DNA of 64,000 bases from NCBI RefSeq assembly GCF_024220585.1, contig NZ_JAMXKF010000001.1, forward strand, positions 1,188,033 through 1,252,032. Reading direction: 5' to 3'. The notes below the pieces were generated by a model. The model saw only the letters and a list, made by a program, of their open reading frames with translations, made no database searches and was not told the origin of the DNA. Position numbers and translations under genes: made by a program. Shown one piece after another: positions 28,651 to 37,118 of this stretch. This DNA comes from Dyadobacter diqingensis (GTDB lineage Bacteria; Bacteroidota; Bacteroidia; Cytophagales; Spirosomataceae). Positions within the stretch are counted from its first letter, which is position 1. Each line of letters opens with the position of its first letter.

Positions 28651-29853
28651 TTAAAACCAGGATATATAAGTAGCAGATTCATCCGTAGGCGTTTCCCATT
28701 TTTTGGGGAGAAACAATGCGGTCAAAATAAAAGTCAACAAAATTAAGGAAAACGAAAATATCAAGATACGGTTTCTTATGTGAACCTGATGTAACATAAA
28801 ACATGCCGCTATAAAAGGGGAATAGGGAAATAGATAGCGAGCTTGAATGATTGGACTTACAATTGTACTAAATATGCCTAAAAATGCATAAATAATTATT
28901 AACTGGCCTGCTTCATTTAATTTTGGACTTTGGGATATCCTTTTATTAAAAAAGAGCAGGATGAATGATAAATTAAGAGGAAAAAGAAGCCACCCCATAA
29001 AAGTATAACCCCAATCCAATAGAGGAACATATGGAGAAGACAAGGTATTAGGACGCGCAATTGGTGCAAACATTACCAGCACCATTTTTATGATCAGCGC
29101 AAATATCTGGAATATAGGATTTTCCTGCATTACCTTCAATACCAGAGCCACTTCGTAATAAATTGACGACTGAAAAAATTCCAGTTCGTCTCCTCCGGAA
29201 TTGGAGATAATTCCGTTTATAAAAGGTATTGAATTAAAAAATAAAAATAACAAAAGTATAGCTACACAAAGAGAAATAGGCTTCTTTATAACCTTTAAGA
29301 GAAGTACGCAAGTAAAAGCAACCAAGATAAGTAATCCAAATTGCGGACGAATAGCCATAGCACCAAAAGCAGGTACAATACTGAGCACCTTTAAGATTAC
29401 TGGACCTCTCAAAAATAAAAAAAACGCTGCCAAAGAGAAGAAAATTAAATTTATCTCTTTCGTTGGACCCATGATAGAGATTAGAAGGTACGGGTTAAAT
29501 GCGATACACGCTCGAGCCCAAGTAACCCCCTTGGCAGAAAAAGGAGCAAAAATAGAACAGAAATATATAGACAATAGTAGCAGAGTTGAGTTATAAAAAA
29601 CAAAACTTTGCACTCCGATCGAGTAAAGAAATGTATTCATATGCAAAAACCCGGTTGCTATTCCTTTGTCTCTTGGATAAAACACCCAAGTTTCATAGTA
29701 ACCGCTATCAGGAATTGTATAATGAGTTAAAGGTAAAAACTCATGCCTTGCTACAAATATGGATATAAGTGTAAAAACAATAGTTCCTATTTGAATAAAA
29801 TACCACTTATATTCTGTCTTTTTCTCATTTTCATGAGTTATAACTCCATGCAT
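28651..29853 (-). CDS. Multi-TM protein, candidate Wzy polymerase
   Basis: A 400-residue protein with about ten hydrophobic helices and no sequence signature that I can tie firmly to a family. A large periplasmic-type loop (about 205-235, NSGGDELEFFQSSIYYE) and the position between a GT4 and an acyltransferase fit an O-antigen/capsule polymerase. Such proteins diverge strongly, so this is a context-based call. No other polymerase candidate is present in the locus. Confidence 0.65.
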   Translation of the reverse strand: MHGVITHENEKKTEYKWYFIQIGTIVFTLISIFVARHEFLPLTHYTIPDSGYYETWVFYPRDKGIATGFLHMNTFLYSIGVQSFVFYNSTLLLLSIYFCSIFAPFSAKGVTWARACIAFNPYLLISIMGPTKEINLIFFSLAAFFLFLRGPVILKVLSIVPAFGAMAIRPQFGLLILVAFTCVLLLKVIKKPISLCVAILLLFLFFNSIPFINGIISNSGGDELEFFQSSIYYEVALVLKVMQENPIFQIFALIIKMVLVMFAPIARPNTLSSPYVPLLDWGYTFMGWLLFPLNLSFILLFFNKRISQSPKLNEAGQLIIIYAFLGIFSTIVSPIIQARYLFPYSPFIAACFMLHQVHIRNRILIFSFSLILLTFILTALFLPKKWETPTDESATYISWF

Positions 29854-29892
29854 AAAAGCTCTTCCCTTAAAATATTCAATTGCAGTAATTCG

Positions 29893-30984
29893 CTATCTTA
29901 CACTTTGCAGTTTATCGTAAACCGAAAAGTAGGCATTTCTCATATATTCCCAGTCAAATTCAGTGGCATAAGTCAAACAATTCTTAGAAAATGTCAGATA
30001 ATCATTTTCAGAAATATCAGCTACAATCTTTTCAATATCGTCCGGATTTTCAAAAATCACTCCAACTTTATACACATCAATAATTTCACGAAAAATAGCA
30101 ATATTACTACAAACAACAGGCATAGCCTTTGACAAACTGTCCTTAAAAGTGCCTGCTCCGTTTGTATACGCCAGAGGATACGGTAACAGCATAAAATCAT
30201 GATTTGCTACCAACTCCGAAATTTCTTCCTCGCTTAAAAACTTATCGATTATGGTGAGATTATTCCTACTTGCAAATTCTAAAATTCTACGATCTACAAT
30301 TTTCCCAGCTATGGTTATTATCAAATTTTTGGTTGAATCATTTTGTAGAAATTCATAGATCCCTTTATCATCTCTCACTTGACCATATATCAAATATTTC
30401 CTTTTGTCGCCAGAAAACACTTTTACTTTGTTGGATTCTGGCTTAGGAGCTGGGTAGTTAATTACTTTAACCCGCTCTCTCTTATCATCACCAATTATTT
30501 TCAATATGCTCTCTTTATGACATTCGTAATGAGTAACAATGGTGGCATCTTTACTAACTGCCTTTCTTAAAGCCATCTCCAGTAATCGTCGCTGGTAACC
30601 AGAAAATCTATTGTGAAGCCAGTTACTGAAGTGTAATTGGTCACTGGAATGTATTGTAATCAGCAAGCGGGCATTAAGCTTATTAGCAAATAAAAGGTAT
30701 GTCAGTGGCTCGAATTCGATAAAGTGAATAATTCCAAAATCCTTACCGCTCAAATACTTAAAAACATTAAACGAGTCCCAAAAACGGCCTTTAATCTTAG
30801 TCTTGATTGTTAGTTGCTTTTCAGCATCAAAATCAGATCTGATCCATTTTGAATTTCCATAGTCTTCTTTCTTGTTCGACGCATAAACACAATAATATTT
30901 CGAATTATGAAGATTTTCAAAATACTGCCTGTAATGCCCTTTCCAAGAAAGATATTGCTGAACTATAACTAAATTTTTAATCAT
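29893..30984 (-). CDS. GT4-like glycosyltransferase
   Basis: A GT-B transferase of 363 residues. The N-terminal acceptor domain contains QQYLSWKGHYRQYFENL and IIHFIEFEPLTYLLF. The C-terminal donor domain has LIYGQVRDDKGIYEFL, LLPYPLAYTNGAGTFKDSL and AMPVVCSNIAIFREII, which matches the E-x7-E region loosely. It follows the phosphotransferase gene after 36 bp, so it may add the second sugar. That order is inference. Confidence 0.85.
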   Translation of the reverse strand: MIKNLVIVQQYLSWKGHYRQYFENLHNSKYYCVYASNKKEDYGNSKWIRSDFDAEKQLTIKTKIKGRFWDSFNVFKYLSGKDFGIIHFIEFEPLTYLLFANKLNARLLITIHSSDQLHFSNWLHNRFSGYQRRLLEMALRKAVSKDATIVTHYECHKESILKIIGDDKRERVKVINYPAPKPESNKVKVFSGDKRKYLIYGQVRDDKGIYEFLQNDSTKNLIITIAGKIVDRRILEFASRNNLTIIDKFLSEEEISELVANHDFMLLPYPLAYTNGAGTFKDSLSKAMPVVCSNIAIFREIIDVYKVGVIFENPDDIEKIVADISENDYLTFSKNCLTYATEFDWEYMRNAYFSVYDKLQSVR

Positions 30985-31020
30985 TAACTATTTAGCAATC
31001 AATTACTATAATTTCCTAAA

Positions 31021-32562
31021 CTATTTCCCACTACCTTTAATAACTGTAAGAATTGTATGAAGGATAATTCTGAAATCCAATACAAGAGAACAATTTTCAA
31101 TATACAAAATATCGAACTTCATTCTTTCAACCATTTGGGACACATTTTCAGCATAACCATATTTCACCATCCCCCATGAAGTCAAACCCGGTCTTACCTT
31201 ATGTAAATACTTATATTGAGGATGAGTTTCTGAAATAATATTGATAAAATACTGTCTTTCTGGTCTCGGTCCTACAAGACTCATGTCTCCCTTCAATACA
31301 TTAAAAAATTGTGGAAGCTCATCAATACGATATTTACGCATAATTCGTCCCCAATTTGTTATACGAGGGTCTCCTGTACTGGACAAAGAAGGGCCTGCGG
31401 CTTCTGCGTCAATAACCATTGACCTGAATTTATAAATCTTAAAGATATTCCCGTAAAGTCCCACACGCTCTTGCCGGTAAACAATAGGTCCTGGCGATGA
31501 TAAAAGTACTTTAATCGATGAAAATATATATATCGGCGATAACATTATAAGTGCGAAAAGAGAAGCGAAAATATCAATCATCCTTTTGCAAACTTTTTGC
31601 CAGTCGGGCATCAACCTGGGGCTGATATGCATAAATAACGTATCGTCGAAAATACTATTTACTTTTACAGATCCTGAAATGATATCGTATAGGTCAGGAA
31701 GAATCTTAATATAAACAGGTCTGTAACTTAGTTGGAGTAATATTTTTTCGAGCAAATTATGTTCGTCACTATCAACTGCAACAATAACATCCTCAATTGA
31801 ATTATCATCAATTATTTTTTCTAACTCATCAATCGTCCCAAGCTGTCTCAGATACTTACTCATCCCATTAGAGCTTTCCAGCGATGAGTACACAAACCCT
31901 TTGAAGTGGTTACTATTATGGCTATTTCCAGACAAAATCTTTTGATAGATATTAATTGCATTTTGATTTCCACCAATGATAAGGGTATTAAACTTCACCT
32001 TGCCCTTCACGATATTTGCGTGAATCATAGACAAATATAAAACTCGTATTAATAGCGTAAAAAAAGTATGAAGTAAAATGTACCTACCAGTTGATTTACT
32101 AAAGTATTCGAAATCTGTTGCATCATTCGAGAATGCAACCAAGGCAATAATCACTGTTCCAATTAAACAAGAACCTAAAGTTCTTTTTATTTCATCATAT
32201 CTTGACTTCCTATATAGATCAAAATAGGTACCCGAAACATAGTATAAAAAGCACCATGCAAAGGGTATAATAAACAAACCCAAAATAACATCCGTCCAGC
32301 CCAAATACTGCAAATTCCAGAAAAAATCTTTGTGAAGTAAATCAAACCTATATCGGTAAAAAACTATCCAGACTGTTATAGCAATGATTCCATCAAGAAC
32401 AAGTTGTGTAAAAACAGCACCTCGTCTGGTTGGGATAGTCAAAGAGGATTTTAGAGTTACATTATCAATTAGCAATTTGATAATTCCGTGAAATGTTGGT
32501 GAGGCTAGTCTCCTATCCGAAGCCTCAGTGGCACTAGCGGTTTTGGGGTAGTTGGATAACAT
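31021..32562 (-). CDS. Polyprenyl-phosphate sugar phosphotransferase (WbaP/WcaJ-like)
   Basis: The initiating enzyme, which moves a sugar-1-phosphate to undecaprenyl phosphate. It has 513 residues: about four N-terminal helices (about 50-170), a Rossmann-like CoA_binding_3 domain (LIIGGNQNAINIYQKIL) and the C-terminal bacterial sugar transferase domain. That domain shows RMIDIFASLFALIMLSPIY, PIVYRQERVG, FKIYKFRSMV, RKYRIDELPQF and LVGPRPER. All expected blocks are intact. It is the first gene of the leftward arm, divergent from the wzi-like genes. Confidence 0.94.
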   Translation of the reverse strand: MLSNYPKTASATEASDRRLASPTFHGIIKLLIDNVTLKSSLTIPTRRGAVFTQLVLDGIIAITVWIVFYRYRFDLLHKDFFWNLQYLGWTDVILGLFIIPFAWCFLYYVSGTYFDLYRKSRYDEIKRTLGSCLIGTVIIALVAFSNDATDFEYFSKSTGRYILLHTFFTLLIRVLYLSMIHANIVKGKVKFNTLIIGGNQNAINIYQKILSGNSHNSNHFKGFVYSSLESSNGMSKYLRQLGTIDELEKIIDDNSIEDVIVAVDSDEHNLLEKILLQLSYRPVYIKILPDLYDIISGSVKVNSIFDDTLFMHISPRLMPDWQKVCKRMIDIFASLFALIMLSPIYIFSSIKVLLSSPGPIVYRQERVGLYGNIFKIYKFRSMVIDAEAAGPSLSSTGDPRITNWGRIMRKYRIDELPQFFNVLKGDMSLVGPRPERQYFINIISETHPQYKYLHKVRPGLTSWGMVKYGYAENVSQMVERMKFDILYIENCSLVLDFRIILHTILTVIKGSGK

Positions 32563-32879
32563 ATTAATAGTTTATAGCGTGTTGTATGCCAAAGATAAAC
32601 AAAGATCAATAATTCTTTTAAAATTGACCAGTATATTTGTATATCACAAATTAAGATTTCAAACTTCAAAATGAGTTATCTCCGTTTGAGAGAATATAGG
32701 TTGGCTTTGCTTATACGGATATTTAGTGTCATTAATAAGGCGGAAAAATATTTCGAGCCGCAGCTATGCTGCATAAATAAACTTATAAGATTAAAAATAT
32801 ACTCTTCTCTGTATTTTTAATCAGTTGCAATTCTCGTTTTTGTTTACCTTGTAAATCATTATTTGAATAGATACATTTG
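32563..32879. other. 317-bp divergent regulatory region
   Basis: It separates the leftward arm and the rightward wzi-like pair and should hold promoters for both. It contains a short GCAGC-TAT-GCTGC hairpin (32760-32772) and a longer inverted repeat at 32789-32822. No convincing TTG/TAnnTTTG pair was identified; TACATTTG at 32872-32879 is too close to the start codon to serve as a -7. Confidence 0.5.
32789..32822. repeat. Inverted repeat between divergent capsule units
   Basis: Perfect 11-bp arms GATTAAAAATA and TATTTTTAATC enclose 12 nt. It is centred about 70 nt upstream of the first wzi-like start. It could be an operator or part of a leader RNA. Confidence 0.55.
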
Positions 32880-34298
32880 ATGCGACTTCTTCTATTTGTC
32901 TTTGGTTTCCTTTGCTGCTTTTGCGCCCATGCACAAGATTCCACACTCACCGTAAATCTATCATTGACATTGTCTGGATCAACCGGCTCAACTCCATTTT
33001 GGATGAGGGCCAGGCAAAACGGAACCATCCCAACTGCAAACCACTTCGTATCTGGACAATGGGGATTGTATAAGATTTATCATCCTCACAATCCACGATT
33101 GTTTCAATGGACGGCTGGCGCCGAGTTGATTACCAATTATGCAAAAAAAGGAGATGTTTTCTTTACAGACCTGTATATTGCCGGCAAACTTGGGGGCTTT
33201 GAATTATTAGCAGGGCAAAAAAAAAATATAGTTAGTTTGATTGACTCGTCTCTTGGGACCGGATCACTAAGTCTGTCCGGAAATGCAAGACCATTTCCTA
33301 GAATACAAATTTCTACTCCCGAATTTCAGCCTTTAAATTTCACAGATGGTTTTGTTTCTGTTAAAGGCGCCCTTTCGGAAGGAATGCTTGGAGCCAGCAA
33401 CATATATTTTGGCTCAGCAAGCGCTGTACCGAATACTTATTTTCATCATAAACAACTTTATTTCCGGTTAGGAAAGTATAGCGATCCACTGAAAGTCTAT
33501 TTCGGAATGAACCATCAGGCAGTTTGGGGAGGAGAAAATCAAATTGCGCCGATTCTAAACACTACTTCTTTAAAATCGTACTGGAATGTTTTAACTGGTA
33601 AATCTATCAACCATCGAAAAGTTGGGAGTAACTTCGGAACAACTGATTTAGCGATCGATTTCAGAGTTAAAAACTTAAAGTTTTTCGTGTACCGAAACAA
33701 TATCCATGAAAATAGTTCATTGTTTAAAATAATAAACTTTTCTGATGGTTTAAACGGAGTAACAGTTAGAAAAGAGAATCAACGAGTTAAAGAAAAATAT
33801 TTTTTTATATTTAATTCCATAAATTTTGAATATTTGTCTTTGAATAATCAAAAAAATCAATTTCATCCTCAAGAATTGGTAGTTAATAAAATCGCCGACT
33901 ATTATAACAGCTATCTGTATACACGTGGATGGTCAAATTATGGCCTAAGTATGGGGACTCCTTTTGTTTTAGCCAATAATCAAACAAATGAAAATTTACC
34001 AGAAAGGACAAATCAATTTACCAATAACAACAGAATTCAAGTTTTTCATACTGCTTTAAAATGGAAAATGTACAAAACAGAATTAACCTTTAAAGGTACA
34101 TACTCAACAAGCTCCGGGACATACCTATTGCCATTCTCAACCGCTGTAAATCAATTATCCTTATTTATCGGTGCGGAACAACAACTAAGGATCATAAAAG
34201 GGAAAATAACTGCTGGAATAGCATCAGATATTGGAAAACTTTATCCAAATTCTATGGCCCTTTTTATTGGCGTAAGAAAATCAGCATTTTTGAACTAA
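32880..34298 (+). CDS. Capsule assembly Wzi family protein, first copy
   Basis: An outer-membrane beta-barrel protein that helps hold capsule on the cell surface. The start is the ATG at 32880 rather than the TTG just before it, giving 472 residues. A signal peptide ends near CAHAQ (about residue 19). The family signature is STPFWMRARQNGTIP, and FGMNHQAVWGGENQ and TYLLPFSTAVNQ also recur. The C-terminus ends in an aromatic barrel strand. It is followed by a paralog 88 bp away. Confidence 0.88.
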   Translation: MRLLLFVFGFLCCFCAHAQDSTLTVNLSLTLSGSTGSTPFWMRARQNGTIPTANHFVSGQWGLYKIYHPHNPRLFQWTAGAELITNYAKKGDVFFTDLYIAGKLGGFELLAGQKKNIVSLIDSSLGTGSLSLSGNARPFPRIQISTPEFQPLNFTDGFVSVKGALSEGMLGASNIYFGSASAVPNTYFHHKQLYFRLGKYSDPLKVYFGMNHQAVWGGENQIAPILNTTSLKSYWNVLTGKSINHRKVGSNFGTTDLAIDFRVKNLKFFVYRNNIHENSSLFKIINFSDGLNGVTVRKENQRVKEKYFFIFNSINFEYLSLNNQKNQFHPQELVVNKIADYYNSYLYTRGWSNYGLSMGTPFVLANNQTNENLPERTNQFTNNNRIQVFHTALKWKMYKTELTFKGTYSTSSGTYLLPFSTAVNQLSLFIGAEQQLRIIKGKITAGIASDIGKLYPNSMALFIGVRKSAFLN

Positions 34299-34386
34299 CA
34301 AAATATTGAATGCTAAGAGATATTCATATTTTTGAATTTACATTTTGTCCAACTCCATATTGTAATTATTGGCCCAATAATAATTT

Positions 34387-35859
34387 ATGAAAACACACTA
34401 TATTTTTCTGATTTTCTGTTCAGCATTAATTTGTACAAAATCACTTTCTCAAAATCTGGATTTAACGAATAATCTTGTAACAGATTCTTCCAGCGCCTAC
34501 ATAGAAATCTATGGGATGGGCGCAACAACAGATAAGACTCCTTTTTGGATGCATGCTAACCAATTTGGAACAGTTCCGAAAAAAGGATCTTACGGCGCTG
34601 CGAAAATTGGCTTTGATAAAATTTGGGATATTTCCCAGCCAGTAAGAGGCAAAAGCAACTTTAAAGCTGGAATTGGAATTGAAGCAATTGCTAACGTCGG
34701 AGTTGATAAAAAAATCATTCTCCCTCAGGCATACGGAACTATACAATTTAAAAATTGGGAACTGTTTGTAGGGCGTAAGAAACAATGGGTTGGCTTAGCA
34801 GATTCAACGCTTAGCAGTGGTTCATATATATGGTCTGGAAACTCGATGCCTATTCCCAAAATTCAAATTGGCACCCGCCGTTTCGTTTCAGTCCCTTTTA
34901 CAAAAGGTTGGCTTTCCTTCAATGGTTTTTATTCGGATGGATTTTTCGAAAATAACCGTTCTTTCACAAGTGATTTAAAGTTGCATCAAAAAGCGCTGTA
35001 TTTAAGAATTGGAAATGAAAAAAGTAGATTGAAACTATTTGCAGGGCTAAATCATCAAGTCCAATGGGGAGGAAAAACTCCGTTTGAGACGAGTAATGGG
35101 CAAATGCCAACAGGATTTAAAAATTACATAAGAGCCGTAACGGGTAAGCGATATGCATATGAAGAAGGTTTTACCGCTTTTGATTATAATAATAGGGTCG
35201 GAAATCATTTAGGAACAGTTGACCTCGCCTTGGCATATCAAGGATATGAATACAGTGTGATGGTGTATCGTCAAAATATTTATGAAGACGGCTCTCTATT
35301 TTCCTTTAATAATTTTAAGGATGGATTAAATGGATTGAAAATTAAGAAACAGAACTCGTACGGTGCTAATTTCGAGGTAAAGGAGATGGTGTTTGAATTT
35401 CTTTATACCAAATTACAGGGCGGGAGCATTTGGGATCTAGCTACAATCATAGGCCGTGATAACTATTTTAACCATGGCCAGGTAAGAGATGGATGGTCAT
35501 ACTATGACCGAACTATTGGTACGCCATTCATTCCACCAACCACTGATACTTATTGGAAATGGCCAGCCTATTTTTTCACCAGTAACAATCGAGTTATGGT
35601 TTTACACACAGGTTTAAGAGGGACTCTATTACGAAATGTAATTTGGCAAACAAAATTATCATATTCCAGTAATTCGGGAACTTATGATTTACCATTTGCT
35701 TCGTCACCTACCCAATTTTCTGGAATATTTTCATTACAATCCACCATAAATCTCTTCGGTGGTTCTGTGATCACTTGTTCATTCGCAGGAGACAAAGGTG
35801 AACTATATCAAGATAGCTACGCATTTTCCCTAGCATTACGAAAAAACTTCTCTTTTTAA
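34387..35859 (+). CDS. Capsule assembly Wzi family protein, second copy
   Basis: A 490-residue paralog of the preceding gene. A signal peptide (MKTHYIFLIFCSALICTKSLSQ) comes before the matching blocks DKTPFWMHANQFGTVP, WELFVGRKKQWVGLADS, FAGLNHQVQWGGK and TYDLPFASSPTQF. The protein ends in a Phe (RKNFSF), typical of outer-membrane barrels. The two copies share order of motifs but differ widely elsewhere, so the duplication is old. The terminator hairpin includes the last codons of the gene. Confidence 0.88.
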   Translation: MKTHYIFLIFCSALICTKSLSQNLDLTNNLVTDSSSAYIEIYGMGATTDKTPFWMHANQFGTVPKKGSYGAAKIGFDKIWDISQPVRGKSNFKAGIGIEAIANVGVDKKIILPQAYGTIQFKNWELFVGRKKQWVGLADSTLSSGSYIWSGNSMPIPKIQIGTRRFVSVPFTKGWLSFNGFYSDGFFENNRSFTSDLKLHQKALYLRIGNEKSRLKLFAGLNHQVQWGGKTPFETSNGQMPTGFKNYIRAVTGKRYAYEEGFTAFDYNNRVGNHLGTVDLALAYQGYEYSVMVYRQNIYEDGSLFSFNNFKDGLNGLKIKKQNSYGANFEVKEMVFEFLYTKLQGGSIWDLATIIGRDNYFNHGQVRDGWSYYDRTIGTPFIPPTTDTYWKWPAYFFTSNNRVMVLHTGLRGTLLRNVIWQTKLSYSSNSGTYDLPFASSPTQFSGIFSLQSTINLFGGSVITCSFAGDKGELYQDSYAFSLALRKNFSF

Positions 35860-35878
35860 GAAGAAGTTTTTTCGTAAT
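35835..35878. terminator. Bidirectional terminator overlapping a gene end
   Basis: Perfect 17-bp arms ATTACGAAAAAACTTCT and AGAAGTTTTTTCGTAAT enclose 10 nt that contain the stop codon of the second wzi-like gene. It sits between convergent genes. Confidence 0.75.
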
Positions 35879-35890
35879 CAAAAATACATC

Positions 35891-36280
35891 TCAAAAATTG
35901 CTTCTGATTTCGGCCGCCAACGCAGCCAGCTCTTCCTGTGTTATCTTTATTTTCTTACTAAAATCTGCGTCTGACATCGAATTTAATGGCAGCAGATGGA
36001 CGTGTGCATGCGGCACTTCGAGGCCGATAACACTAACGCCCACGCGCAGGCATGGAACTGTCTTCTCCAAGGCAGGAACAATGCTCTTGGCAAAGAGAAA
36101 AAGCCTCGTATAAGTATCATCATCCAGATCAAAAAGATAATCAATTTCTTTTTTGGGAATGACTAGCGTATGTCCTTTCGCGATGGGAAATACGTCCAGA
36201 AAGGCTAAAAACTCATCATTCTCCGCAATCTTATGGGAAGGTATCTCGCCACTTACAATTCTTGAAAATATGGAAGCCAT
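35891..36280 (-). CDS. HIT family protein
   Basis: A 129-residue histidine-triad nucleotide hydrolase/transferase. The triad is His91, His93 and His95 in HAHVHLLP. The N-terminal MASIFSRIVSGEIPSH and GHTLVIPKKEIDYLFD are typical of Hint-like HIT proteins, which act on purine nucleoside phosphoramidates or dinucleoside phosphates. It is a single-gene unit, divergent from the DUF1080 gene. Confidence 0.95.
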   Translation of the reverse strand: MASIFSRIVSGEIPSHKIAENDEFLAFLDVFPIAKGHTLVIPKKEIDYLFDLDDDTYTRLFLFAKSIVPALEKTVPCLRVGVSVIGLEVPHAHVHLLPLNSMSDADFSKKIKITQEELAALAAEIRSNF

Positions 36281-36410
36281 AAATTAACCTGTTTTCAAAT
36301 TTTTATAAACAATTGAGTCTCAGAACTACGTAAACTTTAATGCAATTTTAAGTAGTTAGAAGGCCAAAAGTACTTAATATTGTGATCCAAAACTTTTAAA
36401 AAAATAGCAC

Positions 36411-37118
36411 ATGAATTTCACAAAATGGCAAGGATTTGGCAAAACTGCCTTAATCGCCTTATTTTCACTAGCCCTTACCGGAAACGAAGCACAAGCACAA
36501 AAAGGAAAATGGGTTAAGTTATTTGATGGCAAAACCACTACTGGCTGGCATAGCTGGCAGGAGTCTTCTGTCAATCCACAGTGGAAAATTGAAGATGGCG
36601 CCATTGTACTTGCTGAAAAAGGTGGCAAAGACCTGGTTACAGATAAGGAATACGGAGATTTCGAATTGGAATTGGAATGGAAGATCAGCGAAGGCGGTAA
36701 CAGCGGTATTATCTATCACGTAGTTGAAGATAAGAAATATTGCTGCCCATACTCTACGGGTCCTGAAATTCAGATTCTTGACGATGTGAAACACCCTGAC
36801 GCAAAAGCGGGTAAGGATGGGAACCACAAGTCAGCTTCACTTTATGACATGTTGCCTCCAAGCGATTTCACAGCGACAAAACCTGCCGGCGAATGGAACA
36901 AAGCCAAAGTGATCATCAAAAACGGTCATGGCGAAAGCTGGTTGAACGGCAAAAAACTAGTTGAATTCTCGACAATGGGTCCGGAATGGGAAAAACTGGT
37001 TGCCAACAGCAAGTTTAAAACCTGGAACGGTTTCGGTGTTTCGCAAAAAGGTAAAATTGCGTTGCAGGATCATGGCAACAAAGTGTCATTTAAAAACATC
37101 CGGATTAAAGAACTTTAA
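36411..37118 (+). CDS. DUF1080 (3-keto-disaccharide hydrolase family) secreted protein
   Basis: A 235-residue exported protein with a signal peptide (ALIALFSLALTGNEAQAQ, cleavage near residue 29). The body is a single concanavalin-like DUF1080 domain: WVKLFDGKTTTGWHSW, DFELELEWKISEGGNSGI, YSTGPEIQILDD and ISFKN-like end. Some members of the family hydrolyse 3-keto-glycosides; whether this one does is unknown. Its stop abuts the stop of the convergent helicase gene with no spacer. Confidence 0.9.
   Translation: MNFTKWQGFGKTALIALFSLALTGNEAQAQKGKWVKLFDGKTTTGWHSWQESSVNPQWKIEDGAIVLAEKGGKDLVTDKEYGDFELELEWKISEGGNSGIIYHVVEDKKYCCPYSTGPEIQILDDVKHPDAKAGKDGNHKSASLYDMLPPSDFTATKPAGEWNKAKVIIKNGHGESWLNGKKLVEFSTMGPEWEKLVANSKFKTWNGFGVSQKGKIALQDHGNKVSFKNIRIKEL

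Noticed and set aside
32783..33028. An 81-codon minus-strand frame upstream of the wzi-like genes
   Set aside because: It overlaps the signal peptide and signature region of the first wzi-like gene on the other strand and has no features of its own.
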